Source: JACZWZ01 sp964194935 (GTDB lineage: Bacteria; Actinomycetota; Acidimicrobiia; Spongiisociales; UBA11373). From it: a stretch of 14,050 bases of DNA. A program made the position numbers and the translations under genes. Below the pieces are notes generated by a model. That model made no database searches. It was not told where the DNA came from and saw only the letters and a list, made by a program, of their open reading frames with translations. Shown here one piece after another: positions 7,001 to 14,050 of the stretch. Numbering within the stretch: the stretch's first letter is position 1; each line of letters starts with the position of its first letter. The DNA lies in the NCBI GenBank assembly GCA_964194935.1, contig CAXMOL010000098.1:1-14050 (forward strand), read 5' to 3'.

Positions 7001-9613
7001 TCAGTGGGCATCGGAGGAGCTGATTCGATCTCCGCCGACGACGAGCACCGCGGCGACTGCGACGGCGATCCCGATGGGGATCCATCCCATTGCCGGGATG
7101 GCAACCGTATCGAACAGCACCTGGCCGACCGGGAGGTAGACAATCGCGATCTGTAGGGCGAAGGACACGATCAGCGACCACCACAGCAGCCGGTTGCGAC
7201 CCGGATAGCGCCCGTCATGTCCACGGCGAACGGCGAGTGCGTAGGCAAGTTGAACGGCGACCAGTGTGGTGAAGACCATGGTGCGAACCGCCTCCCACTC
7301 GTATCCGAGGGAGTAGTTGGCCACGACCAGCACGGCCAATGCGGCGCCGGCCATCGTGGCTCCGTGACGGCCCAGGCGAAGCAGCCGGGAACCCCGCAGC
7401 ATGTGTCGAGTTGTTTCGGGCCCACGGGTCATGACGTCCGGGTCGGGAGGGTCGAGACCCAGCGCCAGCGCGGGGAGACCGTCCGTCACCAGATTGATCC
7501 AGAGCAACTGAGTCGCCAGCAGTGGCTCACCGAGCGCCCCAAGGACGAGGAAGCCGACGAACATCAGCAGTACCTCACTGGCGTTGCTTCCGAGCAAGAA
7601 CGAAACGACCGTGCGCAGGTTCTTGAAGATGCTCCTGCCTCCGCTCACCGCAGTCACGATCGTGGCGAAGTTGTCGTCGGCGAGCACCATCGCGGACGCA
7701 TCGCGCGCCACGTCGGTGCCGCTGCCCATCGCCACACCGATGTCGGCAGAAAGCAGTGCCGGAGCATCGTTCACGCCGTCGCCGGTCATTGCCACAACGT
7801 GGCCACGCGACCGCCACGCTTCGACGATCTTCACCTTGTCGAGCGGGTCGATCCGGCTGTAGACCCGATACCGCTCGACCTCTGCGGCCAACTGCTCCAC
7901 CGTCATCTCTCGCAAGACCGATCCGGGCATGACCTCATTGCCTTCGAGAATCCCGATGTCGTCTGCGACCGCGCGCGCCGTGATCTCGTGATCCCCGGTA
8001 ACCATTACGACCGTTATCCCGGCTGCGGCAGCCTGACGGACTGCCGCAGCGGCCTCCGGCCTGGTCTCGTCGCTCATACCCGCTATGCCCACGAGAACAA
8101 GGTCGCGCTCGGCGTCGCCCACCGACTGCGGAGAAGCATCGATGAGGCGATAAGCAAGTGCCAAGGTTCGCCACCCGCGCTCGGCCAGCCGAGCGGCGGC
8201 ATCGAGCACAACTTGGCTTCGTTCGGCACTCAGCGGAGTCGGGCCGGAGGCGGTCTCGATCGAAACGCATCGCCCCACGACCTCTTCGGGTGCGCCCTTT
8301 ACGGCCAACAGGATCCGACCGCCGGTCTCGTGGACCGTCGTCATCCGCTTGCGGGTCGAGTCGAATGCGAATTCGTCGATCCTGGGGGCGCCGCGGCGGA
8401 GTTGCGCCGGATCTGCGCCGGAGAGCTCCACCGCCATACCCAGAGCTCCTTCGGTCGGATCACCGATCCAGTGGTCACCACCCGACTGGGCGTCGTTGCA
8501 GAGGGCGGCGACTTCGATGAATCGACGATCGCGGCTGTCGCCGACATCCAGCTGAGCCGGACCGACACGCCGATCGGCGAGCAGCACCTCCTGAATCCTG
8601 ATTTCGTTGCGGGTAATGGTCCCCGTCTTGTCGGTGCAAATGACGGTCGCCGCACCAAGCGCTTCCACTGCGGGGAGCCGTCGCACGATCGCCTGGTGCT
8701 CCGCCATTCGCTGGACCCCACCGGAGAGCGTGATGGTCACAACGGCCGGGAGCCCCTCGGGTATGGCTGCGACGGCCAACGCCACCGCCGTGAGAAACAT
8801 CGTCTGGGCCGGGTTCCCCCGTAACCATCCGACCAGGAAGACCAGGCTCGCAGCCGACAGCGCCAGCAGACCCAAGCGGCGGCCGACGCTGTCGAGTTCC
8901 ACCTGAAGTGGCGTCGGTGGTTCGGACTGACCGAGCACACCCGCAATCCGGCCTACTTCGGTGTCGGCACCGGTCGCGATCACCACGGCTCGACCTCTAC
9001 CGGCGACTGCGTGGGTTCCAGAGAAGACGACGCAGTCGCGATCACCGAGCCCGGCCGACTCGTCGATCGGGTCGGTGTGCTTGGGATCGGGGAACGATTC
9101 GCCGGTAAGCGATGCCTCATCGACCTCGAGATGAGCCGTCTCGACCAGCCTGGCGTCGGCCGCCACCAGCGAACCCGCTTCCACCACCAGCAGATCGCCG
9201 ACCACCAGATCCGCAGACGGAACGCTGCCAACCACCCCATCACGGACCACCACAGCCTCGGGAGCCGCCATCTGCCGTAGCCGCTCCAGCGCCCGCTCGG
9301 CACGTGACTCCTGCACAAAGCCGAGGGTGCCGTTCAGAACAACGATGGCGAGGATCACCCCGGTATCGATCCACTCTCCGAGCACGGCACCACTTATGAA
9401 TGCAGCGACGAGCAGGATCCAGATGAGCACATCGCGAAACTGGGCTCCAAGGCGACGCCACGGACCGGAGGTGCCCCGGGTCGTGATCTCATTGGGACCA
9501 TCGCGCTGCTTGCGAGCAGCCGCCTCTACCGAATCCAATCCGGATACCGGGTCGGTGCGTGTTAGTCCGACCACCTCGTCGATCCCGAGAGCGTGCCACG
9601 GACGCTGGTCCAT
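7001..9613 (-). CDS. P2-type cation-transporting ATPase, probably Ca2+ export
   Basis: This is an ATP-driven membrane pump of 870 residues, resembling SERCA/PMCA and bacterial Ca2+-ATPases. The N-terminal cation-ATPase domain comes first, followed by the actuator motif LTGES (169-173), the TM4 binding motif PEGLP (285-289), the phosphorylation site DKTGT with Asp328, a nucleotide-binding segment with VKGAPEE (438-444), MVTGDH (537-542) and the hinge TGDGVNDAPAL (610-620). The TM5 residues Asn677 and Glu680 (SNASEV) and TM6 Asn707, Thr710 and Asp711 (INLVTDGLP) match calcium-ligand positions of SERCA. In TM8 the SERCA site-I glutamate position appears to be Gln788 (LVAVQLAYAL), as in one-calcium pumps. 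Ca2+ is the best guess; Mn2+ or Na+/K+-type specificity cannot be excluded. It has its own promoter region, divergent from the helicase, and ends 7 nt from the LCP copy 2 stop. Confidence 0.94.
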   Translation of the reverse strand: MDQRPWHALGIDEVVGLTRTDPVSGLDSVEAAARKQRDGPNEITTRGTSGPWRRLGAQFRDVLIWILLVAAFISGAVLGEWIDTGVILAIVVLNGTLGFVQESRAERALERLRQMAAPEAVVVRDGVVGSVPSADLVVGDLLVVEAGSLVAADARLVETAHLEVDEASLTGESFPDPKHTDPIDESAGLGDRDCVVFSGTHAVAGRGRAVVIATGADTEVGRIAGVLGQSEPPTPLQVELDSVGRRLGLLALSAASLVFLVGWLRGNPAQTMFLTAVALAVAAIPEGLPAVVTITLSGGVQRMAEHQAIVRRLPAVEALGAATVICTDKTGTITRNEIRIQEVLLADRRVGPAQLDVGDSRDRRFIEVAALCNDAQSGGDHWIGDPTEGALGMAVELSGADPAQLRRGAPRIDEFAFDSTRKRMTTVHETGGRILLAVKGAPEEVVGRCVSIETASGPTPLSAERSQVVLDAAARLAERGWRTLALAYRLIDASPQSVGDAERDLVLVGIAGMSDETRPEAAAAVRQAAAAGITVVMVTGDHEITARAVADDIGILEGNEVMPGSVLREMTVEQLAAEVERYRVYSRIDPLDKVKIVEAWRSRGHVVAMTGDGVNDAPALLSADIGVAMGSGTDVARDASAMVLADDNFATIVTAVSGGRSIFKNLRTVVSFLLGSNASEVLLMFVGFLVLGALGEPLLATQLLWINLVTDGLPALALGLDPPDPDVMTRGPETTRHMLRGSRLLRLGRHGATMAGAALAVLVVANYSLGYEWEAVRTMVFTTLVAVQLAYALAVRRGHDGRYPGRNRLLWWSLIVSFALQIAIVYLPVGQVLFDTVAIPAMGWIPIGIAVAVAAVLVVGGDRISSSDAH

Positions 9614-9623
9614 GGTTCAAGTC

Positions 9624-9662
9624 TGGCATTCGTCCGCCGTGGCAGACATGGGTCGAATGCCA
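9624..9662. promoter_or_regulatory. 9-bp inverted repeat between divergent ATPase and helicase genes
   Basis: TGGCATTCG at 9624-9632 is perfectly complementary in inverted order to CGAATGCCA at 9654-9662, with a 21-nt spacer. Arm centres are 30 bp apart, about three helical turns, so a dimeric or tetrameric regulator could bind both arms on one DNA face. It fills much of the 89-nt gap and begins 10 nt from the ATPase start, where bound protein would block transcription. Operator function is inference; a hairpin in RNA is less likely given the long loop. Confidence 0.45.
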
Positions 9663-9688
9663 TTTCTCAGTAGCCAGCAGCCAGGGCT

Positions 9689-9694
9689 TAGCCT
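9689..9694 (+). promoter_or_regulatory. candidate -10 element of the helicase gene (leaderless)
   Basis: TAGCCT lies 8 nt before the ATG at 9703, the same box and spacing as at nhaA (TACCCT, 8 nt, ATG). No Shine-Dalgarno precedes this ATG, fitting a leaderless transcript. It also supports 9703 as the start over upstream in-frame codons. No -35 hexamer is recognisable. Confidence 0.4.
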
Positions 9695-9702
9695 CACCCT
9701 CG

Positions 9703-11949
9703 ATGCGCGAAGTAATCGACTCCTGGGAGGCGGATCCCGAGACGGCCGAAAGGATCGTCCACGTTGAGACGATTCCGGCTCGCCGGCCCATCTTCGATCC
9801 GCTGGATCCGCCTGCCTCGCAACCGGTTGCCGAAGCCCTCGCCGCACAGGGAATCGAGCAGCTCTACCGCCACCAGGTAGCGGCGATTCGTTCGATTCGA
9901 GACGGCAATCACACCGTCATCGCTGCCGGCACCGCTTCAGGGAAGTCGCTCTGCTACCAGGTGCCCATCGCCGAGGCAGCCGTCGAAGACAAGGCGGCGA
10001 CATCACTCCTGCTGTTCCCCACCAAAGCCCTGACTCGAGACCAGTTCCGATCGCTGCACGACTTCGGAGTCCCACAGATGGTTCCCGCCGTTTATGACGG
10101 CGACACCGACGACGAGACCAGGGCCTGGGTGCGCCGCCATGCCAACGTCCTGTTGACCAATCCCGACATGCTGCACATTGGGATCCTTCCCGGGCATGGG
10201 CGTTGGGCGACCTTCATGCGACGACTCCAATACGTCGTCGTCGACGAGGTACATGTGTTGCGGGGAATCTTCGGGAGTCACGTCGGCAACGTGCTGCGTC
10301 GGCTGCGGCGACTGGCTCGTTTCTACGGATCAGACCCGACCTTTATCGCCTGTTCCGCAACCATCGGCAACCCGGGCGAGCTCACGGCGGATCTGATCGG
10401 ACTACCGGTCGAGGTCGTCGAGCAGGACACATCACCAACCGGCCAAAAACACGTCGTCATGTGGAATCCGGAAGTAGAAGACGAGGACTTGCGTCGCAGC
10501 GCCCTCAGCGAGGCAACCAGCGTCTTCAGCGATCTGGTCGCCCGCGACCACCACACGATCGCCTTTGCCAGGAGCCGCAAGGGGACCGAACTCATGTACC
10601 GCTGGGCGAAGGAGAGACTCGATGAGGCCCACGCCAGTCGCATTGCCCCGTACCGGGGCGGATACCTGCCACAAGAGAGGCGGGAGGTCGAGCGGCGGCT
10701 ATTCGAAGGTGAACTGCTTGGAGTAACGGCTACCAACGCATTGGAATTAGGGATTGATGTCGGCGGCCTCGACGCTGCAGTCATCACCGGTTTCCCGGGG
10801 ACGATTGCCTCGTTCCGCCAGCAGGCGGGTAGGGCCGGCAGGTCGACCGATGAATCGTTGGCGGTCCTGGTGGCGGGGCAGGATGCTCTCGACCAGTGGT
10901 TCATGAACCACCCGGCAGCGCTTTTCGAACGACCCTCCGAAGCAGCGGTCATCAACCCCCGCAATCCTGAAGTCCTGGCAGCCCACCTCGGTTGCGCCGC
11001 ATACGAAATTCCACTGGAGCCGACCGAAGCGCTCGAGATATTCGGCCCCGAGGTCGAGGTGGTGGCAGCCGACCTGGTGGCAGAAGGATGGTTGCGTCCC
11101 CGAGCAAGCCGACTGTTGTGGGCGGGCCGCAAATCACCAGCGGGCTCGGTCGACATCAGGACAGCGGGAGGACCTCCCTACACGATTCTCGATGAGAAGG
11201 GCCAAGTCGTCGGCACCGTCGACGAGGGACGGGTCTTTAGCCAGGCTCATCCCGGGGCCGTCTACCTCCACCAGGGGGATTCACTGGTGGTAGAGGAACT
11301 CGATCTCGAAGATCGAGTCGTCCGCGCCAGACGCGGCGAGGTCGGCTACTACACCCAACCCGACGCCGACACCTCGGTAGAGGTAGTCCGGGTGATCGAA
11401 AGCGGCCACGTCGGACGCCTCCCCCACCTGCACGGCCTGGTCGAAGTAGAGAGCCACGTTGTCGGGTTCAAGAAGAAGTCGATTCGGGATCGCTCGATGA
11501 TCTCCTACGAACCGCTCGAATTGCCCACCAGAAGCTTTACCACCCAGGCCCTGTGGTTCGAGGTGCCCGACGACGTGATCCGTGATGCTGAGATCGAAAA
11601 CGCCGACCTTCCAGGAACCCTCCACGCTGCCGAACACACCTCGATCGGCATGCTCCCGCTCTTCGCAATCTGTGATCGCTGGGACGTCGGCGGCCTGTCG
11701 ACCAACTACCACCCGACCATCGGTGGCGCCGTGTGGTTCATCTATGACGGGTACGCCGGGGGCGCCGGGATCGCCCCAATGGGCTGGCGCAACGGCGAAC
11801 GCCACCTGAGGGCCACGTTGCAGGCACTGCGGGACTGCCCGTGCCGTGACGGGTGCCCATCGTGCGTCCAATCCCCCAAATGCGGCAACTTCAACGATCC
11901 GCTCGACAAGGCGGGAGCGATCCGGTTACTGGCCGAAGCGTTGAGCTAA
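9703..11949 (+). CDS. mrfA: MrfA-like DEAD/DEAH-box helicase with DUF1998 domain
   Basis: This is a cytoplasmic superfamily-2 ATP-dependent DNA helicase of 748 residues, close to the B. subtilis MrfA (YprA) length. MrfA acts in excision of mitomycin-type DNA damage. From the ATG at 9703: Walker A AGTASGKS (75-82), FPTKALTRDQ (105-114), TNPDMLH (152-158), the Walker B variant DEVH (181-184), SAT (218-220), FARSRKGTE (288-296), TNALELGIDVGG (344-355) and motif VI QQAGRAGR (373-380). The C-terminal DUF1998 region carries a cysteine cluster, C712, C714, C718, C721 and C727, expected to bind a metal. The frame is open 48 codons further upstream to 9559, but that part overlaps the start of the ATPase gene and lacks family similarity, so I reject it. 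The partner exonuclease MrfB is not in the window. The stop overlaps the convergent GerMN gene by 3 nt. Confidence 0.9.
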   Translation: MREVIDSWEADPETAERIVHVETIPARRPIFDPLDPPASQPVAEALAAQGIEQLYRHQVAAIRSIRDGNHTVIAAGTASGKSLCYQVPIAEAAVEDKAATSLLLFPTKALTRDQFRSLHDFGVPQMVPAVYDGDTDDETRAWVRRHANVLLTNPDMLHIGILPGHGRWATFMRRLQYVVVDEVHVLRGIFGSHVGNVLRRLRRLARFYGSDPTFIACSATIGNPGELTADLIGLPVEVVEQDTSPTGQKHVVMWNPEVEDEDLRRSALSEATSVFSDLVARDHHTIAFARSRKGTELMYRWAKERLDEAHASRIAPYRGGYLPQERREVERRLFEGELLGVTATNALELGIDVGGLDAAVITGFPGTIASFRQQAGRAGRSTDESLAVLVAGQDALDQWFMNHPAALFERPSEAAVINPRNPEVLAAHLGCAAYEIPLEPTEALEIFGPEVEVVAADLVAEGWLRPRASRLLWAGRKSPAGSVDIRTAGGPPYTILDEKGQVVGTVDEGRVFSQAHPGAVYLHQGDSLVVEELDLEDRVVRARRGEVGYYTQPDADTSVEVVRVIESGHVGRLPHLHGLVEVESHVVGFKKKSIRDRSMISYEPLELPTRSFTTQALWFEVPDDVIRDAEIENADLPGTLHAAEHTSIGMLPLFAICDRWDVGGLSTNYHPTIGGAVWFIYDGYAGGAGIAPMGWRNGERHLRATLQALRDCPCRDGCPSCVQSPKCGNFNDPLDKAGAIRLLAEALS

Positions 11950-13568
11950 TCCCCGGCGATGAAGTAGGCCCAGGTGCCGTCGATTAATCCAACTCGGTAC
12001 CCGAAGTAGCCGCCGAAGTCGGAGAAGACTGCGAAGTCCTCATCGTCGTACAGCGGTCGTAGCGCCTCCCTATCGGCCTCGGCAACGAGACTCCACTCGT
12101 CGACGAACGCTGATGGCCAGGCGTAGTACTCGGACCCGTCCGGACCGGGCTGGGTGCCGTATGGACGGTTGAGCAGCTCGGCCAAGAAGCGCATCGGCTC
12201 CTCACCGAGGATCTCAAGCATCTGCCATTCGGCGATCGCATCGCCTCCTCCGCCGAACGAATACATAAAGCCTTCTACCTGGAGAGCCCGCAACGCCTCC
12301 CAATCGCATTGGACCGCCGCCTCGAAGATGGCCGACCGAATCGAGGCGTTCTGAGCAGGGAGGCCCGGTTGGTCGACGAGGACCGGATCGACGAATGACC
12401 CCGAGCACACGTACTCGTCTGGTGACAGCGTGGTGGACGTCGCTTCAGCGCTCTCCGCCGGGATCAGCCATACCGGATGCTCCCGAATGTTGACCTGGCT
12501 GCCGTCTTGGGCGCTCTCCTCCCATACGATGAGTGACCCGCGCTGGGCAACGTCCACCGAGTATGGAATCGAGATCGACCAGTCGCCGAGACACCCTGTT
12601 CCGCAGGTCGCCGTCGTGAATCCTTCCCACAGGATGAGGCCTTCGGAATCTGTCAGAGCCACGCTCACCGAAGCCTCAAAGACGTTTGCGGTGCCCGATG
12701 CAACCAGCGGGTAGGACTCAAAACCGGTTCCGTATGGCGTCGGGTTGCTCGCTTCGGGGTATGGCGGGGTCTCAATCATGATGGCGGGCAGTGTCATGTC
12801 GTATTGGGTGCGGACCACTGGGTCATCGAGTTCGATGCCGTGACCACCAAATACCTCGACCGGCACGCCATCCAATTGCAGGCGAATTCCGTCGATGTCG
12901 TCGAAGCGGGTGAGTGTGTAGATCAACTGCTCGAGCCGGGCAACCTCTGAGAATGAGCCACTCCCGGTGGCAAATTCCGCCGAAAGATCAACCGTCGCTA
13001 CCCGATCCTCGACAGTGAGGCCGAGAAGACGAGTTCCGTCGGGGACGGCGCTGGTGATCGCCGGAACCGACTCGATCTCATCGTTGGTCGGCCCCGCCAG
13101 AAGGAAAGCGAGCGTCATGCTCGGCAGATCGGTGATCTCGGCAGAGATCGTTGCCAGCGACCGCGTCACCGGGATCAGGCTCTGTGAGGAACCGGTTGCG
13201 TTCGGATTGTCGAAGATGAAGTACACGACCACCTCACCGGCGTCGAAGACCGGGGGAATCGAGGTTGCAACCAGCGGTGCAGTGTCCGCCGGTGAGGACG
13301 TCGCCACCGTGCTCTCCACCAAGGACTCGGCGATCGAGCTCGTTGTCGTTCCAGCCGCCGCAATGGTCGGATCAGTTCGATCGACAAACAACAGGGTGGC
13401 GCCGCCGATCGCGACGACGACGGCAGCTGCGGCAACCGCCACTGCCCACCCCGGCATGGCGAACCGAGCACCGACGATCCGCGTGGCCTCGCTCATCGGG
13501 GCAGAGGGTTCCTGGTCCGAAGGGATCGGGTTCAGGCGGCGCATTTCGTCGAACGGGTCGTGTCTCAT
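11946..13568 (-). CDS. membrane-anchored GerMN/Gmad2 protein, possible anti-sigma factor
   Basis: This is a 540-residue single-pass protein. A cytoplasmic N-terminus of about 38 residues carries DPFDEMRRLNP (4-14). One membrane helix follows (about 39-62), then a Thr/Ser/Ala-rich stalk (65-105), a GerMN domain (about 113-253, with LLAGPTNDE at 157-164 and VATVDLSAEF at 190-199), a Gmad2 Ig-like domain (about 262-368) and a C-terminal domain of about 150 residues (387-540) that I cannot assign. That last part has YSFGGG, EEPMRFLAELLNRPYG, YAWPSAF and FGGYFGYRVG. Outside the membrane are Cys322/Cys326 and Cys388/Cys421, which could form disulfides. The ATG at 13568 overlaps the sigma-factor TGA (ATGA) and has GGAGG 6 nt upstream; a start at 13652 would lie inside the sigma gene and is unlikely. 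Coupling and the short cytoplasmic tail suggest it restrains the sigma factor, but no classical anti-sigma zinc motif is present. Confidence 0.85.
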   Translation of the reverse strand: MRHDPFDEMRRLNPIPSDQEPSAPMSEATRIVGARFAMPGWAVAVAAAAVVVAIGGATLLFVDRTDPTIAAAGTTTSSIAESLVESTVATSSPADTAPLVATSIPPVFDAGEVVVYFIFDNPNATGSSQSLIPVTRSLATISAEITDLPSMTLAFLLAGPTNDEIESVPAITSAVPDGTRLLGLTVEDRVATVDLSAEFATGSGSFSEVARLEQLIYTLTRFDDIDGIRLQLDGVPVEVFGGHGIELDDPVVRTQYDMTLPAIMIETPPYPEASNPTPYGTGFESYPLVASGTANVFEASVSVALTDSEGLILWEGFTTATCGTGCLGDWSISIPYSVDVAQRGSLIVWEESAQDGSQVNIREHPVWLIPAESAEATSTTLSPDEYVCSGSFVDPVLVDQPGLPAQNASIRSAIFEAAVQCDWEALRALQVEGFMYSFGGGGDAIAEWQMLEILGEEPMRFLAELLNRPYGTQPGPDGSEYYAWPSAFVDEWSLVAEADREALRPLYDDEDFAVFSDFGGYFGYRVGLIDGTWAYFIAGD

Positions 13569-14050
13569 CGCGAGCCTCCGAGTTGGTCCCAGGTAGCGGA
13601 GAGCCGAGTGCGGGCCCGGTGGAGCCGGACTGTCGCGGTACTCGATGAGCACCCCAGGGCGCGGCCGAGGTCGTCGGGGTCGAGGCCTTCCCAGGCAGCC
13701 AGCATCAGGATCTCACGGTCGTCATCGCGCAACTCTGCAAGCACCGAATCGACCCCGGTTGCCTCTTCACGCCACACGTAGTCGGCATTTTCGGCGGCAC
13801 GTTTGTCGAGTCGTTCTCGTCGTATCCGGCTGCGTCTTTGGTTGGCCACAACATTTCGAGCCACCCCGTACAACCAAGGCAGCGTCTCAGGCTCCGACGG
13901 AACCCGACGAATCTTGCGCCACAACACGGTGAATACCTCCGACGCTGCATCAGAGGCGTCATCACGCCCAATGCGCCTGGCGCAGTAGGCGTACACCGCT
14001 CCGTAGTGCTGCGCGAAAAGTCCCCGGAAGGTCTCCTCCGGGGTAGCCCC
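13565..14050 (-). CDS. ECF-type RNA polymerase sigma factor (5' end outside window)
   Basis: This is a sigma-70 family, ECF-like two-domain sigma factor. The visible 161 codons run open to the right edge. A GTG at 13996 could be mistaken for the start, but 18 more in-frame codons upstream encode TFRGLFAQHYGAVYAYCARR, a typical region 2.1 helix, so the true start lies beyond 14050. Region 2 continues with DASDAASEVFTVLWRKI and the region 2.4-like ETLPWLYGVARNVVANQRR. After a linker, region 4 has LRDDDREILMLAAWEGLDPDDLGRALG followed by SSSTATVRLHRARTRL, the helix-turn-helix that reads the -35 element. It directs transcription of an unknown, probably envelope-related regulon. The TGA overlaps the GerMN ATG (ATGA), so the downstream membrane protein is its coupled partner and likely regulator. 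Confidence 0.92.
   Translation of the reverse strand, partial: GATPEETFRGLFAQHYGAVYAYCARRIGRDDASDAASEVFTVLWRKIRRVPSEPETLPWLYGVARNVVANQRRSRIRRERLDKRAAENADYVWREEATGVDSVLAELRDDDREILMLAAWEGLDPDDLGRALGCSSSTATVRLHRARTRLSATWDQLGGSR
13575..13579 (-). promoter_or_regulatory. Shine-Dalgarno of the GerMN gene inside the sigma-factor CDS
   Basis: GGAGG on the minus strand lies 6 nt before the ATG at 13568, within the last codons of the sigma-factor gene. Together with the ATGA stop/start overlap it fixes the start and indicates translational coupling. Confidence 0.8.

Noticed and set aside
7217..8824. 535-codon open frame on the plus strand inside the ATPase gene
   Set aside because: It lies antisense to a gene with all P-type ATPase motifs. 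Its product is rich in Arg, His, Gln and Gly without a recognisable domain, as expected for a high-GC shadow frame.
9559..9702. N-terminal extension of the helicase by 48 codons
   Set aside because: It would overlap the first codons of the divergent ATPase gene and has no family similarity. The ATG at 9703 gives a length matching MrfA and follows a -10-like box.
13569..13652. N-terminal extension of the GerMN protein by 28 residues
   Set aside because: It lies wholly within the sigma-factor gene, while the ATG at 13568 has a strong GGAGG and an ATGA overlap.
13994..13996. GTG as start of the sigma factor
   Set aside because: In-frame codons upstream to the window edge encode a typical sigma region 2.1 helix, so the gene is cut by the edge rather than starting here.
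1..14050. Defence system, prophage, insertion sequence or CRISPR array
   Set aside because: No transposase, integrase, regular spacer array, terminal repeats or recognisable defence effector was seen. The helicase matches the MrfA repair family rather than a defence operon.

Overview
The window is a gene-dense stretch of a high-GC chromosome that looks actinobacterial. The evidence is two LytR-CpsA-Psr (LCP) envelope proteins, threonine-rich lipoprotein linkers, leaderless-looking promoters, and an ECF sigma factor coupled to a GerMN-type membrane protein. The Thr-tract lipoproteins and the GerMN/Gmad2 architecture recall Acidimicrobiia-like environmental actinobacteria, but that placement is inference. 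I see no transposase, integrase, tRNA, rRNA, CRISPR array or phage gene, and no gene-free stretch over 300 bases. The longest gap, between trkA and nhaA, is 113 bases.

Layout. Positions 16-2802 (minus strand) hold trkA followed by trkH, a potassium uptake pair 3 nt apart. From a 113-nt divergent promoter region, nhaA (plus, 2916-4286) runs the other way. It is followed closely (14 nt, then 5 nt) by two tandem paralogous LCP lipoproteins (4301-5590, 5596-6993), probably one transcription unit. A P2-type Ca2+-ATPase-like cation pump (minus, 9613-7001) converges on the second LCP gene with 7 nt between stops. It diverges from an MrfA-like DUF1998 helicase (plus, 9703-11949) across an 89-nt spacer that holds a 9-bp inverted repeat. 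The helicase converges on, and overlaps by 3 nt, a membrane-anchored GerMN/Gmad2 protein (minus, 13568-11946). That gene is coupled by an ATGA overlap to an upstream ECF sigma factor cut by the right edge of the window.

Functional reading. K+ uptake (TrkAH), Na+/H+ exchange (NhaA) and divalent cation export (P-type ATPase) make an ion-homeostasis neighbourhood, with LCP enzymes that attach glycopolymers to the wall beside it. The helicase is probably an independent DNA repair gene. The sigma factor and GerMN protein look like a two-gene envelope signalling unit in which the membrane protein may act as an unconventional anti-sigma factor. This pair is the best candidate for something undescribed; the rest is mostly recognisable housekeeping with some unusual details. 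Several long reading frames opposite real genes are high-GC shadows and are not annotated.
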